NCBI GenBank assembly: GCA_947503435.1
Contig: CANNDL010000003.1
Location: forward strand, 1-64,000
Length of the DNA: 64,000 nt
Source: an uncultured Kangiella sp.
GTDB lineage: Bacteria > Pseudomonadota > Gammaproteobacteria > Enterobacterales > Kangiellaceae
Reading direction: 5' to 3'
The position numbers were made by a program, and so were the translations under genes. Under the pieces are notes generated by a model that was given only the letters and a program-made list of their open reading frames with translations, made no database searches and was not told where the DNA came from. Below, one piece after another: positions 37,197-47,841 of the stretch. How positions within the stretch are numbered: position 1 is the first letter of the stretch; each line of letters starts with the position of its first letter.

Positions 37197-40100
37197 TGCT
37201 CTATCTCTTGTTCGTTGCTCGACTCTTCTAACAACTTTTTTTGTGCTTCTATTTGCTCATCACTTACAGTTATTTCTTTAGATTTTTTGGAGATTTCTTC
37301 TACATTCGGGTTATCTAATGGGCCTGAAATTTTATATTCAATACTAGAAACCACATTGAGAGCAGGTTCAAAGATTTTGCTGACAATTAACATAATCAAC
37401 CCTGTGGTAGGCTCTATCGCCCAACCAGCCAATACGGGTAGACTTGAGCCAAGTTTTGGGGTCACTGTTACATTTTGCGAGACCATTTGTGTGTTCAAAT
37501 CCACTGTGCCGGTAACGGCCACATCAGCTGCGGTACCCTTTACTTCTACTTTATCGCTAACCAAAACTCCATTTTTGATACTAAAATTTCCTACAATTTG
37601 ATCATAGAAAAAACCATCTCTGAAAATATCAGTAAAATCTAAAGACAAGCGTCTGGGGATTGACTGGAGGGAAAATAAGCTGAATATTCGCGCTTTCCGA
37701 TCGCTTAAATCTTTAATCGAACCTCTGCCCGTTTCCATTTTAAAATGGCCATTGGTCTTATTTAAGCTAAAATCATGTAATCTTCCAGGCCAATTTAAAT
37801 TTAACTGCCCTTGTGTTTCAGTGTCTCTGACGTCACCTTCTAACTGCCAATATTTTAACAACCCATCCGGAGAAGGAACCGAAAAATCAAGTGTCACACC
37901 AGTAGAGATCCCACTGATTGAGCCTGATATATTGATAGATAACTGATCTGATACATAGGCATCGCCTTGCAAGAGAATATTTTCTCCATCGAAATTACTA
38001 CTTAAGGAGACAGGACCAAACTCATAATCGTTAATTTTGCATAATTGGCATTCGAATAGCCAGTTATCATACTCCTGTAGCGAAACTTGAATCGTTTCAC
38101 TGTTTTCAGTGATAAAAGGTTTTAAATGAACATCTAAATTCTCGATTATAAGCTTTTTTTGGCCATTGGCATAAAATGCGATATTGGCCCTTGCCTGCTC
38201 TGAATATAAATTAAAATGTAATTCTTGATCTAACGAACCTAAATCATTAATTCGAACCTTGGTAAATTCTTGACCAGCAAATACTAAGCTTGGTGTTGTG
38301 ACATTTATCCTATTTATCCACTTTGGCCAAGCGTGTTCACCGTCATCATTCGATTTGAAAGCATTCAGCCATTCATGTACTTTTATACTATCAAAGTAAC
38401 CTTCAATAGCTACACCCTGTTCAGGCATCTCAAAAGTTTGAGTTGCTAAATCACCTAAACGAATTAAGCCGCTAATTTCTTCAGGGTAATCTGGTATAAC
38501 ATTTAATTGGGTCGAAAATTGATCTTTATATAAAGAGCGTACATTAAGCTGATCATTTAATTTAAGAAGAGTAGTGAGAAATTCGGCTTCTTCTTCCACA
38601 GATTTTGACAACCAGTTAGGCCCTTCAATCTTAGTCCCAAGTAAGTCACTTCTGACTATTAGAGACTCAGTTGCGTCTTCTTGTTTATCTACTTCATAAT
38701 GAATATTGAATAAACTTTTCCCTTCAATATTTAGCGGACTAAAACCAAGCAGTTGTTCACTTGCAGCTCCTACATCGACAAAACCCTGCGCATCTACCTG
38801 AACTAAACTGTCATTATCAGTATAGTCTTCGACTTTAACATCAACGATTAGCGGGTTACCTAGATATTTTACACTAAGTTGCTCACTTATCGCTCCGTTT
38901 TCAGTAAATTTCAAAACTCCCTGAGTGTCAGTTAATTCAATATTATACGGAATCCCACTGATAGTATTATTGGTAAAATTTATTAAACCATTAACTTTCG
39001 CTTCAACTTTATCTGCTAATACAAATGCAAGTTGGAGTTCCGTCTCTAGCATATTATCAAAGTTGATCTCAATGAGGTCATCTCCGAGCATATCTTTAAG
39101 CGGAGAATTTAAATATATATTCTTATAACTGTCATATGAAGTTTCAGCTTTGGCTGTTATCAGCAACTGATTATCTTTTGCTTCCAAGTCAGGCAAGATG
39201 GCTGAAGCAGTGATAATTTTAGCTCCAAGCAATTCTCCCTTATGAGAGTTAATTATGATTTTTTCATTTTCAAAGGAGGCGGTGGCAAATAAATTGGTTG
39301 CCTTCGGCCAGTCCGGTTGAAATTTAAAGGTAGCATTTTTCACCTGTGCCTTAATATCAAACTGCCCATCATTGTCTTTGAATGGAAATCCCTTTGAAGC
39401 TCCTTGCCAAATGAATTTTGCAAAAGGTACTCGACCACCTAACAGGCTACTATCTAAGTAGTCTAGTGTCTTAGGTTTTAACCCTGGATATCTAGGCCAA
39501 TAATAATGAAGTTTAGAAATATCAACATCTTCAGCTTCAGCGTAAATTGCCATTGCAATTTCATTGTCCAGGCTGAGACTGGCCCGCGCTTTTACTATTG
39601 CATCATTATTCTTGAAGTATAGACGCTCAATGTTAATTTCTTTGCTGCGATTAACATCGTAGCCCGCAACAAACTCCAATGATTCAACCGATGTTATTTC
39701 TTTTAGCATGGGTCGCCAATCTAATAAAAACTTACTGGAATGAGCTGACATTAACCATTTGCCATCACGTCCACTTAGTTCAGCTTGAGCTAAGTGCAAT
39801 CCTGGCACCCCTTTAAAAGCCGATAACTTTAGGTTTTCTAATTTCAAGTGGCCACGACTAGGAATTAAATAATCATCTTTTTCAACTAACAGTAGATCTA
39901 ACTGATTAATCACTCCTGAAGGGTGTAAATTTACAAGATATTCGGCAGCGTCGCCTTTTACAAACGGTAATACTAGTTTAGAAACAAAACCGATAGGCAT
40001 AACTCCAGTTTGCACCCTGTAGTCTGAACCATTTTCACTATCAGAAAACTTTATAAAACTATCGTGAGTTTCATATAGATTATTATTTAATACACTTATT

Positions 40101-41002
40101 TTGAAAGTTTCGCTGTTAATCTGATATCGCCCAGCCATGTTGATTAGATTAACTTTTAAATCAAGATGCGCCGCCTGACTTTTCTCATTAGATATTTCCA
40201 AACGGCCTTTTTCAATAATTTCAGATTTTTGTTTAAGCCAACCCTTCAAATCAATAGTATTGAAGTCAGCAATATTTTTAATTTCAAATTGTCGAGCAAG
40301 TAACTCTAAATTGGCGCGTTTCAAATCAGCAAAATAGTCAATATGACTACCTTTGGCAAGCGGCTCCCCCTTAGACTCGATCACAAAGCGCCCACTTTCA
40401 ATAAGCTCGCCCATAGTGTCAAAAACCAATTGCCGTTCTGTCTTATTTTGCTTATATATTAATAAAGGAACTTGCTGAGTAATGCGGTTATCACCAATAA
40501 AACGAAGATTGAAATTTGTTATTGCTATATATTTGTGTCTAAAGCGCTTTAGAGTAGTAAGAATATTCTTCTTTATTTTTTCTATAGACACATCGCTATT
40601 TGCTGGTTCATAGTTTAAGGTGGAAATCGCAATGTCTAAGCCAGAAACTTCTATATCTTCAGATACTAAATCCCCATAATAGATAGTCTTCCATAGGTTT
40701 AGTTGTATTTTATTCTTCCCACTATTAACAGAGACGCTTTTAGAATCATTCACCCAAGTTAAATCATTAATTAAAACTGTAGGGTGAAACTCAGTCCAAT
40801 CAACTTGCAGTGACTGGTAGTCCAATTTTCCACCAAAGTAGCTTTCAACATAATTAGTAATCGAATCCTTTTGCCCTAACCAATAAGGAAGTGAGACTTT
40901 AAATATAGAAAGCAGCAATACAAAGAGAATTAAAAATATTGAAGCAAGCCAAATAATTCTTGATAATAATTTTGAAAAAAACTTAGCCAGCTTAGTAGTC
41001 AT
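37193..41002 (-). CDS. yhdP: AsmA-like envelope lipid-transport protein YhdP
   Basis: YhdP is one of three AsmA-like proteins thought to move phospholipids to the outer membrane. The 1269-residue protein has an N-terminal membrane anchor (about residues 14-36) and a long periplasmic repeating-beta-groove region (DUF3971/AsmA-like). The C-terminal AsmA-type segment includes GTAADVAVTGTVDLNTQMV and a hydrophobic patch near LAGWAIEPTTGLIMLIVSKI. The length matches the family (about 1270). It lies four bases after rng and is coupled to the nitrilase gene. Confidence 0.92.
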   Translation of the reverse strand: MTTKLAKFFSKLLSRIIWLASIFLILFVLLLSIFKVSLPYWLGQKDSITNYVESYFGGKLDYQSLQVDWTEFHPTVLINDLTWVNDSKSVSVNSGKNKIQLNLWKTIYYGDLVSEDIEVSGLDIAISTLNYEPANSDVSIEKIKKNILTTLKRFRHKYIAITNFNLRFIGDNRITQQVPLLIYKQNKTERQLVFDTMGELIESGRFVIESKGEPLAKGSHIDYFADLKRANLELLARQFEIKNIADFNTIDLKGWLKQKSEIIEKGRLEISNEKSQAAHLDLKVNLINMAGRYQINSETFKISVLNNNLYETHDSFIKFSDSENGSDYRVQTGVMPIGFVSKLVLPFVKGDAAEYLVNLHPSGVINQLDLLLVEKDDYLIPSRGHLKLENLKLSAFKGVPGLHLAQAELSGRDGKWLMSAHSSKFLLDWRPMLKEITSVESLEFVAGYDVNRSKEINIERLYFKNNDAIVKARASLSLDNEIAMAIYAEAEDVDISKLHYYWPRYPGLKPKTLDYLDSSLLGGRVPFAKFIWQGASKGFPFKDNDGQFDIKAQVKNATFKFQPDWPKATNLFATASFENEKIIINSHKGELLGAKIITASAILPDLEAKDNQLLITAKAETSYDSYKNIYLNSPLKDMLGDDLIEINFDNMLETELQLAFVLADKVEAKVNGLINFTNNTISGIPYNIELTDTQGVLKFTENGAISEQLSVKYLGNPLIVDVKVEDYTDNDSLVQVDAQGFVDVGAASEQLLGFSPLNIEGKSLFNIHYEVDKQEDATESLIVRSDLLGTKIEGPNWLSKSVEEEAEFLTTLLKLNDQLNVRSLYKDQFSTQLNVIPDYPEEISGLIRLGDLATQTFEMPEQGVAIEGYFDSIKVHEWLNAFKSNDDGEHAWPKWINRINVTTPSLVFAGQEFTKVRINDLGSLDQELHFNLYSEQARANIAFYANGQKKLIIENLDVHLKPFITENSETIQVSLQEYDNWLFECQLCKINDYEFGPVSLSSNFDGENILLQGDAYVSDQLSINISGSISGISTGVTLDFSVPSPDGLLKYWQLEGDVRDTETQGQLNLNWPGRLHDFSLNKTNGHFKMETGRGSIKDLSDRKARIFSLFSLQSIPRRLSLDFTDIFRDGFFYDQIVGNFSIKNGVLVSDKVEVKGTAADVAVTGTVDLNTQMVSQNVTVTPKLGSSLPVLAGWAIEPTTGLIMLIVSKIFEPALNVVSSIEYKISGPLDNPNVEEISKKSKEITVSDEQIEAQKKLLEESSNEQEIEH

Positions 41003-41005
41003 AAG

Positions 41006-42481
41006 CTATACAAGAACCACATCAAATTGATCTATTCCGTATAACGACTCAGGTTGCAACCTAATCGGCTTTCCAATTGCCTCTTCTAATTCCGCAAGGC
41101 TATTAGCCTCTTCGTCTAATAGGCACTCAATCACTTCTTGGCTAGCGAGCACTAAAAGTTTTTGCACTTCATAAGCGCGCGATGCACGGCTAAGCTCTCT
41201 AAAGATTTCATAACATATAGTCACGGAAGTTTTTACAAATCCTCGTCCATTACATTGCTGACAAGGCTCGCACATTAAGTGTTCAAGCGATTCGCGAGTT
41301 CTTTTACGAGTCATTTCGACCAGACCCAAAGATGAAACTTCGGTTACTTGCGTTTTAACATGATCACGATCTAGTGCCTTTTCTAATGTTCTCAAAACTT
41401 GACGTTTATGTTCTTCACCTTGCATATCGATAAAATCAACAATTACAATGCCGCCCAAATTTCTCAGACGTAACTGTCTTGCTAAAGCGCTAGCTGCTTC
41501 AAGGTTTGTACGAAATATAGTTTCCTCTAGGTTTTTATGCCCTACAAAAGCTCCCGTATTAACGTCAATAGTTGTCATAGCCTCTGTCTGATCGACAATT
41601 AAATAACCACCAGATTTAAGTAGAACCTTCCTCTCTAATGCTTTTCTAATTTCATCTTCGATATTATATAAATCAAAAATAGGCCTTTCTCCGGTATAAC
41701 GCTCGATTCTTTGTAACAAACTAGGTATGAATTTTTTTACAAATTCAATCACTCTTTTAAAAGAATTCTCGTCATCAATTCGTACTCTTTCAATATCATC
41801 GACCAGAATATCCCGCATAATTCTTAGCTCAAGCGATAAATCTTCATGCACTAAACCTGGAGCTTTTACTGATTTTGCAAAATCGTCGATTTCTAGCCAT
41901 AGTTTGCTTAAGAAAGCCTTATCTCTGTGCAGCTCTTCTTTATCAACATTTTCAGCTGCAGTTCGGACAATATAACCGAACTCTTGAATAGAGGGCTCTT
42001 CAAATATTTGCTTTAACCGTTCTCTTTCTGATTCTGCTTCAATCCTTTGAGATATTCCAATATGCCTTTGCTCAGGCATTAGAACTAAATAGCGTGATGG
42101 TATAGTAATTTGAGTAGTTAATCGTGCGCCCTTTGTACCAATAGGATCTTTTATCACTTGAACAATAATTTTTTGGCCAACTTTTAATAAGCTGGTAATT
42201 TCTGGATGTTGAATCTGTTGCTCAAGATCGACAGCTTGATTATTTAAACTTTTTTCTTGAAATATATCGGCAGCATGTAAAAAAGCCGCTTTATCTTGAC
42301 CAATATCTATAAAGGCAGCCTGCATCCCCGGCATTACTCGAGTCACAACTCCTTTAAAGATGTTGCCTACAATCCCTTTATTAGCGGCTCGTTCTAAATG
42401 AACTTCTTGTAAAACTCCATTTTCCACCACAGAAACTCGAGTTTCTTGAGGGGTTGCATTGATGAGGATTTCTTCACGCAT
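41006..42481 (-). CDS. rng: Ribonuclease G
   Basis: RNase G matures the 5' end of 16S rRNA and degrades some mRNAs. The 491-residue protein has an N-terminal S1 domain (NIFKGVVTRVMPGMQAAFID), the catalytic core with metal-binding Asp in TTIDVNTGAFVG and VIVDFIDMQ, and the zinc-link CEPCQQCNGRG near residue 405. It ends soon after the core without the long RNase E scaffold, which separates it from Rne. It lies between maf and yhdP, the conserved place. Confidence 0.95.
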   Translation of the reverse strand: MREEILINATPQETRVSVVENGVLQEVHLERAANKGIVGNIFKGVVTRVMPGMQAAFIDIGQDKAAFLHAADIFQEKSLNNQAVDLEQQIQHPEITSLLKVGQKIIVQVIKDPIGTKGARLTTQITIPSRYLVLMPEQRHIGISQRIEAESERERLKQIFEEPSIQEFGYIVRTAAENVDKEELHRDKAFLSKLWLEIDDFAKSVKAPGLVHEDLSLELRIMRDILVDDIERVRIDDENSFKRVIEFVKKFIPSLLQRIERYTGERPIFDLYNIEDEIRKALERKVLLKSGGYLIVDQTEAMTTIDVNTGAFVGHKNLEETIFRTNLEAASALARQLRLRNLGGIVIVDFIDMQGEEHKRQVLRTLEKALDRDHVKTQVTEVSSLGLVEMTRKRTRESLEHLMCEPCQQCNGRGFVKTSVTICYEIFRELSRASRAYEVQKLLVLASQEVIECLLDEEANSLAELEEAIGKPIRLQPESLYGIDQFDVVLV

Positions 42482-42524
42482 AATTCAAATAAATCAAAAG
42501 CTTAGCTCCAGTGTAGCAAGTATC

Positions 42525-43121
42525 TTACTGGCTCAATAGGTATTTTATACGGAATTCATCTAGCAATTGTCGTGTTTCAAATAAAGGTAGGCCAACAACT
42601 CCCGAATAACTTCCTTCGATACTAGCTATAAAGCTAGCAGCAACACCCTGAATCGCGTATGAACCAGCCTTCCCTAACGACTCTTTGGTTTGGCAGTAAA
42701 GCTCTATCTGCTGTTTTGATAATTCGGAGAAGATGACATTGCTGATACTGGTTTTTTGCTTCAAATGATACCGGTCTAGCACCACCACACTGGTCATAAC
42801 TTGATGTTGCTGATTGGACAATAGATGCAACATTTCTGCTGCATGATGAATATTGGCAGGCTTACCAAGAATCTTATCCTGCAAAACCACTATGGTATCG
42901 GCTGCCAAGATAGGAAAGTCTAGCTTCAACAGGTTACTTTTTGCTGAGTTTGCCTTACCACGCGCTAAGCGCTCTACATAGTCTTGCGCTAACTCTCCTG
43001 AATATATCGACTCATCAAAACTATTGTCGAGTTGAAGGTAATCAACCCCCATTTGAGTTAACAGCTCTTTCCGCCGTGGTGAATTAGAGGCAAGGTATAT
43101 TTTGTCGTAGCTAGAGGTCAT
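42525..43121 (-). CDS. maf: Maf-like nucleoside triphosphate pyrophosphatase (YhdE type, dTTP/UTP)
   Basis: Maf proteins hydrolyse non-standard or excess nucleoside triphosphates to monophosphates. The 198-residue product has the signature ASNSPRRKELL (near residue 11), DTIVVLQDKILGKP and ESLGKAGSYAIQG. Context beside mreD and rng marks it as the YhdE-type enzyme, known to prefer dTTP and UTP. Its ATG overlaps the mreD stop by one base. Confidence 0.92.
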   Translation of the reverse strand: MTSSYDKIYLASNSPRRKELLTQMGVDYLQLDNSFDESIYSGELAQDYVERLARGKANSAKSNLLKLDFPILAADTIVVLQDKILGKPANIHHAAEMLHLLSNQQHQVMTSVVVLDRYHLKQKTSISNVIFSELSKQQIELYCQTKESLGKAGSYAIQGVAASFIASIEGSYSGVVGLPLFETRQLLDEFRIKYLLSQ

Positions 43122-43606
43122 TATCTAACCTTAAAATAAGATGCCAACTGCTTTAAAACCAAATAAATCCAAGGCCATAAGACGCCATTGATTAGTATAG
43201 CTTGCCAAGCAATTGAGTCTTGTGACTTTCCAGTAAGCTTGACTAACCAGAATGTTATAGCGATATAAACACTACTGATAACCGCAATGGATAGCCCTTG
43301 TTTCCAATGAGGAAACAGTCGAATTCTTTTGTATAAAATTTGCAGAATAAAGGTAGTAATAGCTAAAGCAAATCCATGCAAACCCAAACTAGTGTTTAAC
43401 AGAGCATCCATTAACAAGCCACAAATAAACGCCCACAGCAATCCCACTCTTTCAGGTAGTGCAATTACCCAATAACTTAACACTAACATTAACCAAGATG
43501 GACGCCATGCCTGCCATGAATCAGGCATAGGAAACAAACTCATAACCATCGCGATGAGTAATGAAGTAATGATAAGCCAACCACCGTGATGCTTATTCCG
43601 ACTCAT
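43121..43606 (-). CDS. mreD: Rod shape-determining protein MreD
   Basis: MreD is an inner-membrane component of the elongation machinery, acting with MreB, MreC, RodA and PBP2. The 161-residue protein is almost all hydrophobic, with about five helices, and has the family segment GLLWAFICGLLMDALLNTSL (LHGFALA following). It overlaps mreC by 14 bases and maf by one base, giving tight coupling through mreC-mreD-maf. Confidence 0.92.
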   Translation of the reverse strand: MSRNKHHGGWLIITSLLIAMVMSLFPMPDSWQAWRPSWLMLVLSYWVIALPERVGLLWAFICGLLMDALLNTSLGLHGFALAITTFILQILYKRIRLFPHWKQGLSIAVISSVYIAITFWLVKLTGKSQDSIAWQAILINGVLWPWIYLVLKQLASYFKVR

Positions 43607-44441
43607 TCAATCGCTCCATGTCTTGCGTGGTTTGATTCCAAAGTAATAACACATGATTCGCGGTATTAATATTAGCCGTTGGTTCTGCTATAACTTCCAA
43701 ATAAGGCTGATCCGTTCTTTTAATCACTGAAACAACTTTGGCCACTGGATAACCATCCGGAAACTTTTCACCCAAGCCCGAACTAAGCAATAAATCACCT
43801 TGCTTAATATCTATAGTGCTAGGCAAGTGCATCAAATTTAAATTTAATCCATTTCCTCGAGCAATCGCTCTAATACCATTTCGGTTATTTTTTACTGGGA
43901 TTGCATGCTTAGGGTCGGTGAGCAAAATAACTCTACTCGAGAAGTTAGAGACAGCTATTACCTGCCCCATTACCCCATCAGAATCCACTACTGATTGACC
44001 AATAAAAACGCCATCTGAGGTTCCTTTATTGATCATAATTTCTTGTGCATAGTTATTGCTATTGACTTGAATAAGCTCAGCAATTAGCCGTTTACCACGG
44101 AGTTTTCTCGACGACTCCAGCAAACTTCTTAATCGGGCATTGTCAGACTCAAGCCCCACTAGCCGCTGATTTTGTGCTTTTAAGATCATAACTTGATCTT
44201 TTAGCTCCTGATTTTCATCCAGCAACTCACCACGACTAACGATGTTGCTATCCGTCCAATTACTAATTTCACTAGGCAAATTCGCTAAATAATATACCGG
44301 TGAAGCAAGCGTGGAAAAAGCACTACGAACGCTATTTAAGTATTGATAACGATAATCCAAAACCATTAAGGTAGCGCATAAAAGCAACACTAAAATTAAT
44401 TGTGCTATTAATGATGGGCCTCTTGTAAAGATCGTTTTAAT
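43593..44441 (-). CDS. mreC: Rod shape-determining protein MreC, apparently with an ATT start codon
   Basis: MreC forms periplasmic filaments that link MreB to cell-wall synthases. I extend the gene to ATT at 44439-44441 (282 aa). From there it reads I(M)KTIFTRGPSL, which aligns with the E. coli MreC start MKPIFSRGPSL. A perfect Shine-Dalgarno AGGTGA lies 6 bases upstream, and an in-frame TGA three codons earlier rules out an upstream start. The next usual start, GTG at 44388-44390, would cut the membrane helix and has no such signal. After the helix comes a coiled coil (LKAQNQRLVGLESDNARLRS) and the two beta-barrel MreC domains. It lacks the long proline-rich tail of E. coli MreC. Confidence 0.9.
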   Translation of the reverse strand: MKTIFTRGPSLIAQLILVLLLCATLMVLDYRYQYLNSVRSAFSTLASPVYYLANLPSEISNWTDSNIVSRGELLDENQELKDQVMILKAQNQRLVGLESDNARLRSLLESSRKLRGKRLIAELIQVNSNNYAQEIMINKGTSDGVFIGQSVVDSDGVMGQVIAVSNFSSRVILLTDPKHAIPVKNNRNGIRAIARGNGLNLNLMHLPSTIDIKQGDLLLSSGLGEKFPDGYPVAKVVSVIKRTDQPYLEVIAEPTANINTANHVLLLWNQTTQDMERLNESE

Positions 44442-44489
44442 GGCTTGTCACCTATTTAATTTCGTTATTCAAAACCTAAATTTATAGAT

Positions 44490-44517
44490 ATAAAAAATCG
44501 GGCACTTAGCCCGATTC
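44490..44517 (-). terminator. Rho-independent terminator/attenuator between mreB and mreC
   Basis: On the minus strand AATCGGGC and GCCCGATT form an 8-bp stem around a 5-base loop, followed by TTTTTTA. It lies about 20 bases after the mreB stop and 50 bases before mreC. It should end most mreB transcripts so that mreB is made in excess of mreCD, with read-through feeding mreCD. Confidence 0.75.
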
Positions 44518-44533
44518 CACTTGTAGCTTGAAT

Positions 44534-45610
<1,077 letters not shown>

Positions 45611-45853
45611 TTATAGCTAATCAAATAATGCTGGCTTTTTATGACTCGAATTGTCTAAAAGCCTTGTATTCATTGATTTAGCGCTTTTTATTTCAATCGC
45701 GCTACTCTAGCAATAGTCCATCATCGGAGCAAGCTAAAAACCCGAGTCTTGAGTAATATTTTTAGGTTTTATGAACAAAGTATTCAAATAGCGCTATATC
45801 AGCTATTTTAGTAGACCAAACTTACGCTTAATAATTCCATCTACGGGTATTTT

Positions 45854-46708
45854 TTATGCGATAAATTTTCCCATGGTAACCCTATCTTGACCAGATAAGT
45901 CTTGAACGGATTGGATCGCCGAATAGCCAAGTTCATTTAAGATGTTTCTAACCTCTTTGGCTTGCTCAAAGCCATGCTCAAACATTAAAAAAGCACCCGG
46001 TTTCAAATACAGTTTTGCTTGGGTAGCAATGTCTAGGATATCCGAATAACCATCTTTTTCTGCCACTAATGCTGAAAGTGGTTCAAAGGTTAGTTTGTCT
46101 AAGTGAGAATCACCTTCAGCCACGTAAGGCGGATTGGCTACAATTAAGTCTAATTTTCCCTCAGACCAATTATTTAACCAAGAGTTATGGATTAGCTTAA
46201 CGGAATCAAGTTGATACATATCCCTATTAATTTCTGCAACAGCTAAAGCTTTTTCGCTAAAATCAACTGCAAAGACTTGTGTGTGAGGCCTTTCACTTGC
46301 GATAGCTAAAGCAATAGCTCCTGTTCCTGTACCTAAATCAGCGACACTAAAACTTTCAGTTTGAGGAATTTTTTGTAATGCCCACTCGACTAATAACTCA
46401 GTTTCTGGCCTTGGAATTAAAGTATCTGAGGTGACTTTCAGGGTTAATGACCAAAACTCCTGATAACCAATGATGTAAGCAACCGGTTCACCACTAAGTC
46501 GGCGCTCGATAAAGTCGTTATAGGTCTTCTTTTCAGATTGAGATAACTGATAATCAGGCCAGGTTTTTAGCCAAGTTCGAGTACGATCTAAGCAAAAACT
46601 CAACAGCAATTCTGCATCTAGCCGTGCTTCCGCTATATCATATTCTTCGGTCAACCTTGAAGAAGCCCAATTAAGCGTCCCTTCAATTTGATCTAGGGTA
46701 TAATTCAT
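45854..46708 (-). CDS. prmC: Peptide chain release factor N5-glutamine methyltransferase PrmC
   Basis: PrmC (HemK) methylates the glutamine of the GGQ motif of RF1 and RF2. The 284-residue protein has an N-terminal helical domain, the SAM-binding motif VADLGTGTGAIALAIAS and the substrate motif VANPPYVAEGD. The position directly after prfA, six bases downstream, is the conserved arrangement: the enzyme sits next to its target. Confidence 0.96.
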   Translation of the reverse strand: MNYTLDQIEGTLNWASSRLTEEYDIAEARLDAELLLSFCLDRTRTWLKTWPDYQLSQSEKKTYNDFIERRLSGEPVAYIIGYQEFWSLTLKVTSDTLIPRPETELLVEWALQKIPQTESFSVADLGTGTGAIALAIASERPHTQVFAVDFSEKALAVAEINRDMYQLDSVKLIHNSWLNNWSEGKLDLIVANPPYVAEGDSHLDKLTFEPLSALVAEKDGYSDILDIATQAKLYLKPGAFLMFEHGFEQAKEVRNILNELGYSAIQSVQDLSGQDRVTMGKFIA

Positions 46709-46713
46709 TAAAC

Positions 46714-47808
46714 CTAGTTAGCAGATTCTGCTAACGCTGCTAACTGATCTGCTTGATTTTCGGCCACTAATGGCTCCACAATTTGGTCAATATCGCCTTC
46801 CATAATTTCGTCTAACTTATACAAAGTTAAATTAATTCTATGGTCCGTCATACGACCTTGTGGGTAGTTATAAGTACGAATACGATCAGAGCGATCACCA
46901 GTACCCACTAAATTTCGGCGCATTTCCGTTTGCTCTGCTTGTGCTTTAGCATCTTCCGCGGCTTGAATTCGAGATTGCAGCATTGCCATAGCTTTAGCTT
47001 TATTCTTATGTTGCGAACGTTCGTCCTGACACTCTACCACTACTCCAGTTGGAAGGTGAGTTAAGCGAATTGCCGAATCGGTTTTATTAACGTGCTGACC
47101 ACCCGCACCAGATGCTCTAAATGTATCCACCCGCAAATCTGCTGAATTAATCTCTACCGCATCGACTGCGTCGGCCTCAGGCATAATAGCTACCGTACAG
47201 GCCGAAGTATGAATACGCCCCTGTGACTCTGTTTCAGGAACCCTTTGTACCCGATGAGCTCCAGATTCAAATTTCAAACGTGAATAGACCATAGTACCGC
47301 TAATTCGTAAGATGATTTCCTTGTAGCCACCTTGCTCACTACGGTTTTCGTTCATTACTTCCACTTGCCAGCGCTTCTTTTCCGCATACTTTGAATACAT
47401 TCGAAATAAATCACCAACAAAAATAGCCGCTTCATCGCCTCCAGTACCAGCACGAATCTCTAAGAAAGTGTTTTTGTCATCGTTTGGATCTTTTGGCAAT
47501 AACAACTTCTGTAACTTAACTTCAAGTTGTTCAATTAAAGTTTTATATTCTTTAAGTTCTTCTTGCGCCATTTCACGCATATCAGGATCATCATCACCTA
47601 ACATCTCTTCTGCAGTTGCTAAGCCGTCGACCGCTTCTTGATAGTTTTGGAAACCAGCAACAACATCTTCTAAAGTTGAGTATTCTTTTGATAAATCTCT
47701 AAATTTATTTTGATCACCAATCACATCAGGGTCACCTAGCAAAGCACTGAGCTCTTCATGGCGATCTACTAAACCTTGTAATTTTTCAATAACTGATTCT
47801 TGTAACAT
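46714..47808 (-). CDS. prfA: Peptide chain release factor 1
   Basis: RF1 ends translation at UAA and UAG. The 364-residue protein contains the peptidyl-hydrolase GGQ motif (236-238, in [10 protein letters not shown]) and the stop-codon-reading tripeptide at PET (191-193), which follows the RF1 PxT pattern. The length is standard. It lies in the hemA-prfA-prmC operon, 33 bases after hemA. Confidence 0.98.
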   Translation of the reverse strand: MLQESVIEKLQGLVDRHEELSALLGDPDVIGDQNKFRDLSKEYSTLEDVVAGFQNYQEAVDGLATAEEMLGDDDPDMREMAQEELKEYKTLIEQLEVKLQKLLLPKDPNDDKNTFLEIRAGTGGDEAAIFVGDLFRMYSKYAEKKRWQVEVMNENRSEQGGYKEIILRISGTMVYSRLKFESGAHRVQRVPETESQGRIHTSACTVAIMPEADAVDAVEINSADLRVDTFRASGAGGQHVNKTDSAIRLTHLPTGVVVECQDERSQHKNKAKAMAMLQSRIQAAEDAKAQAEQTEMRRNLVGTGDRSDRIRTYNYPQGRMTDHRINLTLYKLDEIMEGDIDQIVEPLVAENQADQLAALAESAN

Positions 47809-47841
47809 AGGTGAATTCTATTCCTGTAATGTAATTAGTGC

